Positions 61,927-64,000 of a DNA stretch of 64,000 bases are shown in pieces (position 1 is the first letter of the stretch; the number at the start of each line of letters is the position of its first letter). The DNA comes from Prevotella sp. (GTDB lineage Bacteria; Bacteroidota; Bacteroidia; Bacteroidales; Bacteroidaceae). A program made the translations under genes and the position numbers. A model generated the notes under the pieces. The model searched no databases and was not told the origin of the DNA. It worked only from the letters and a program-made list of their open reading frames with translations. The stretch covers positions 119,043 through 183,042 of the forward strand of contig JAEEXI010000006.1 in NCBI GenBank assembly GCA_016291495.1. Direction: 5' to 3'.

Positions 61927-63024
61927 ATGACAGACTACGGACTGGACATGCACTGCACCATGCTGATAGAAGACTATCGGGAGCAATTGCCCCTGTATAG
62001 TCTTCTTCGGCAAGTGGTGTCAGATGTCATGCCTAAGAAGATCAAGGAGGCTGAAATCGAGGTCGCCTCGATGGAGACCCGTATCAAAACCGAGGAGTCA
62101 CTGGCTGGCAAGTTGGAGCGCAAAGGTTCCAAATACCATTCCCTCCGGGATATCACCGATATTTTCGGCATCCGCATCATTGCCTACTATAATGAGGATG
62201 TCGACCGCATCGCCTCGTTGGCAGAGAACCTGCTCGATATCGACTGGGAAAACTCCATCGATAAGCGCAAGATGCACCAGTTCGACAGTTTCGGCTATAA
62301 CTCCCTGCATTACATCTGTCGTATTCCCAAAGACAAGTATTTCGACCCTGAGCATCCAGAGTTGAACGAAATCAGATTCGAACTCCAGATGCGCACCGCC
62401 CTGCAGCACGTATGGTCTGCCGTCCAGCACGACATCGGCTACAAGACGGAGATAGAGACACCGATGGAATACCACCGTGCCTTGAGCCGCCTGGCAGGTA
62501 TGCTCGAACTCGCCGACAATGAGTTCAGCCGCATCCGTAATGAGATCAGCGACTATCGCCGTCGTATGCAGGCGCTCATGAAAGACGGGAAACTGGAAGA
62601 TGTACCCCTCGATGGCGACACCTTCCGTTCCTTTACGGAAATGGGATTCTTCGACAAGCTCAACAAGCAGATTGCCTCCATCACACAGGCAGAGTTGCAG
62701 CCCACGTCTTCCCTGCCCTTCCTTAAATTCCTGCGCAAAATAGGTCTGAACACGCTGAGCGACCTCAAGCAGATGATTAGCGAGAACTACGACGATGCCT
62801 ATCAGCTCGCCCTCTCCCAGTTAGGCTCTACCGACATCGATATCCTCTCGTCCAACATCGGACTCCAGAACCTCTGTATCGTCCATGTCCTCAAAGGCGG
62901 TGGCGGCAGGAAAGGACTGGAATGGATGTTCGACCTGATCAACGGAAAATCGGAGCATAACAGCGACATGGCTCAAATGGTGTATGAGCAAGCCAAGAAA
63001 CTGGCTTTCATGGACCAGCAATAA
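61927..63024 (+). CDS. RelA/SpoT-domain (p)ppGpp synthetase-like protein
   Basis: 365 residues. Residues about 40-200 carry the RelA_SpoT synthetase core (KLERKGSKYHSLRDITDIFGIRIIAYY, DSFGYNSLHYI, ELQMRTALQHVWSAVQHD), with a GYKT-type segment following. There is no N-terminal HD hydrolase domain and no TGS/ACT, so it is a small-alarmone-synthetase type, but the approximately 160-residue C-terminal extension is unusual and not assigned. The synthetase motifs look intact, so (p)ppGpp synthesis is plausible; activity is unproven. It sits 2 bp after the STAS gene and 4 bp before the LuxR gene, suggesting that alarmone synthesis is tied to partner switching (inference). Confidence 0.82.
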   Translation: MTDYGLDMHCTMLIEDYREQLPLYSLLRQVVSDVMPKKIKEAEIEVASMETRIKTEESLAGKLERKGSKYHSLRDITDIFGIRIIAYYNEDVDRIASLAENLLDIDWENSIDKRKMHQFDSFGYNSLHYICRIPKDKYFDPEHPELNEIRFELQMRTALQHVWSAVQHDIGYKTEIETPMEYHRALSRLAGMLELADNEFSRIRNEISDYRRRMQALMKDGKLEDVPLDGDTFRSFTEMGFFDKLNKQIASITQAELQPTSSLPFLKFLRKIGLNTLSDLKQMISENYDDAYQLALSQLGSTDIDILSSNIGLQNLCIVHVLKGGGGRKGLEWMFDLINGKSEHNSDMAQMVYEQAKKLAFMDQQ

Positions 63025-63028
63025 GACA

Positions 63029-63634
63029 ATGGAGCACGTCACGAAAGGAAGGCCGAAGATTGCCATTGTCGATGCCAACACATTAGCAGCCCTCGGACTC
63101 AAGCAAATCCTGCAGAACGTCATCCCCATCATGACGGCAGATACCTTTGGCTCGTTTGCCGAACTAATGGCCAATGAGCCCGATGGCTACATGCACTATT
63201 TCGTCGCCATGAACATCGTGCTGCAGGAGCGCCCGTTCTTCCAGGAGCGGCGACGTAAGACCATCGTGCTCTCCCTCCAGTTGGAGGACACCGCACAACT
63301 GTCTGAGTTCCACAGCCTCTGCATCAACCAGCCAGAACCACTACTGATACGTCAAATCCTGATGCTGGCCCAACACGCACATGGCAAGGGAGAACACCTG
63401 CCCCCTATGCCCCAAGTACTGCAACAGAAGATTCTTTCCGACCGGGAGATACAAGTCATGTCCCTCATCGTACAGGGCTATATTAATAAGGAGATAGCCG
63501 ACCAGTTGCATATCGGACTCTCCACCGTCATTACCCACCGTAAGAACATCATGGAGAAACTGGGTATAAAAAGCGTATCCGCACTCACCATCTATGCAGT
63601 GATGCACGGATACGTTGACATCAATAAAATCTAG
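63029..63634 (+). CDS. LuxR-family regulator with degenerate receiver
   Basis: 201 residues from the ATG at 63029, 4 bp after the RelA/SpoT gene; the ORF track begins 15 codons earlier inside that gene. The N-terminal half resembles a response-regulator receiver (KIAIVDANTLAALGLKQIL), but the phospho-acceptor region reads HYFVAMNIV with no Asp, and a clear conserved Lys is missing. The C-terminal half is a LuxR/NarL HTH (LSDREIQVMSLIVQGYINKEIADQLHIGLSTVITHRKNIM). Likely a DNA-binding regulator controlled by means other than phosphorylation. Last gene of the STAS-RelA-LuxR run. Confidence 0.85.
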   Translation: MEHVTKGRPKIAIVDANTLAALGLKQILQNVIPIMTADTFGSFAELMANEPDGYMHYFVAMNIVLQERPFFQERRRKTIVLSLQLEDTAQLSEFHSLCINQPEPLLIRQILMLAQHAHGKGEHLPPMPQVLQQKILSDREIQVMSLIVQGYINKEIADQLHIGLSTVITHRKNIMEKLGIKSVSALTIYAVMHGYVDINKI

Positions 63635-63636
63635 TT

Positions 63637-63697
63637 GCTCACCTCTTACCTCTCACCTCTTACCTCTCACCTCTTACCTCTTACCTCTTACCTCTCA
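63637..63697. repeat. Heptamer tract, eight units
   Basis: Eight 7-bp units of ACCTCTT/ACCTCTC from 63641, ending at the TAA (minus strand) of the last gene. Same sequence type as the tracts inside the TonB receptor gene. Confidence 0.88.
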
Positions 63698-63698
63698 C

Positions 63699-64000
63699 TT
63701 AGTTTGGATCAGAGCCTCCTCCGGTGTTACTACCTCCGTTGTCACCACCTTGGTTGGTGCCACCATTGTTGTCACCACCGGTGTTGGTGTTAGTACCCTC
63801 CCCATTGGGGGAGTTAGGAGAGGGGTTACTGGTCTCGTTGTCCTCCACCGTACCGTCGTCGGCGCTGGTCACGCGGCGTACCTCTTCGCCATTGCGGTCG
63901 TAGCAGGTGATGATGATGGAAGTGGCTGCCAGCTCGTCCTTCAGTTCCACGCTGGGCGTGAAGATGATGCGGCGACTCTTGATGAGTCCGGTCTTCACCT
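63699..64000 (-). CDS. C-terminal part of an unknown protein with Gly/Asn-rich tail
   Basis: The 5' end lies beyond base 64000. About 100 residues are visible; the first 45 (RRIIFTPSVELKDELAATS, ITCYDRNGEEVRRV) have a beta-strand pattern, followed by a low-complexity tail of Asp, Asn and Gly (NTGGDNNGG, NTGGGSDPN). It resembles the C-terminal ends of some Bacteroidales HU-like or DUF4469-type proteins, but I cannot confirm this. It contains a diverged copy of the palindromic element (63796-63830) encoding NPSPNSPNGEG. Stop at 63699 abuts a heptamer tract. Confidence 0.5.
   Translation of the reverse strand, partial: VKTGLIKSRRIIFTPSVELKDELAATSIIITCYDRNGEEVRRVTSADDGTVEDNETSNPSPNSPNGEGTNTNTGGDNNGGTNQGGDNGGSNTGGGSDPN
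63796..63830 (+). repeat. Diverged palindromic element in the last gene
   Basis: Reads CCCTCCCC..GGGGGAG then TTAGGAGAGGGG, the same order of parts as the elements at 21857 and 20976 but with a shorter loop. Here it is in the opposite orientation relative to the coding strand, so the encoded residues differ. Confidence 0.6.

Overview
The window looks like chromosomal DNA from a gut- or rumen-type Bacteroidales, most likely a Prevotella/Segatella relative (inference). Support: many Bacteroidetes-type -7 boxes (TAnnTTTG) just upstream of genes and no convincing Shine-Dalgarno sites; a glycan-degrading lipoprotein cluster; a hybrid two-component-like regulator; the B12-dependent succinate-to-propionate route; and a paralogous EF-G with an altered catalytic site. 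No rRNA, tRNA, IS element, CRISPR or prophage was seen.

Layout. 1-4482 (minus): end of a beta-mannan utilisation locus: GH130 phosphorylase (cut by the window edge), GH26 mannanase, CE7 esterase, then GH5 mannanase on its own promoter. 4699-4907: a 19-unit array of 11-bp repeats. 4910-8235: BadF-type sugar kinase and a large MscS channel, divergent. 8333-16197 (plus): a tight run kdsA-kdsD-pseudo-HTCS-cardiolipin synthase-acyltransferase, an envelope/Kdo operon. 16166-19228 (minus): TPR protein and a substrate-binding lipoprotein. 19365-19661: a second 11-bp array followed by four 21-bp palindromic repeats. 19725-25868: radA, a BtuB-like TonB-dependent receptor, pgk, a DUF3298 protein and a small unknown protein. 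25995-32341: TrmH-family methyltransferase, a GT2-GH3 fusion, EF-G2 and hemW. 32426-42964: a 3063-residue NRPS (A-T-C-A-T-C-A-T-R) with a MATE exporter. 43116-51990: both methylmalonyl-CoA mutase subunits, an AspT-type transporter, and three subunits of a Na+-pumping biotin-dependent decarboxylase. 52075-63634 (plus): a putative partner-switching signalling region: two membrane SpoIIE phosphatase/RsbW-like kinase fusions flanking a periplasmic binding protein, an ABC transporter, a lipoprotein, a STAS protein, a ppGpp synthetase-like protein and a LuxR regulator. 63699-64000: end of an unknown minus-strand gene.

Two things stand out beyond the gene list. First, the genome carries families of short repeats: heptamer tracts (about TCAnYTn) at about 14 places, several inside reading frames at linkers and loops, and a 40-bp palindromic element in frame in both radA and the TonB receptor. 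Second, three regulatory or translational proteins have lost canonical catalytic or phosphorylation residues (pseudo-HTCS, pseudo-receiver LuxR, EF-G2). The NRPS, predicted to release a tripeptide aldehyde, and the SpoIIE/SBP/STAS region are the best candidates for undescribed systems.
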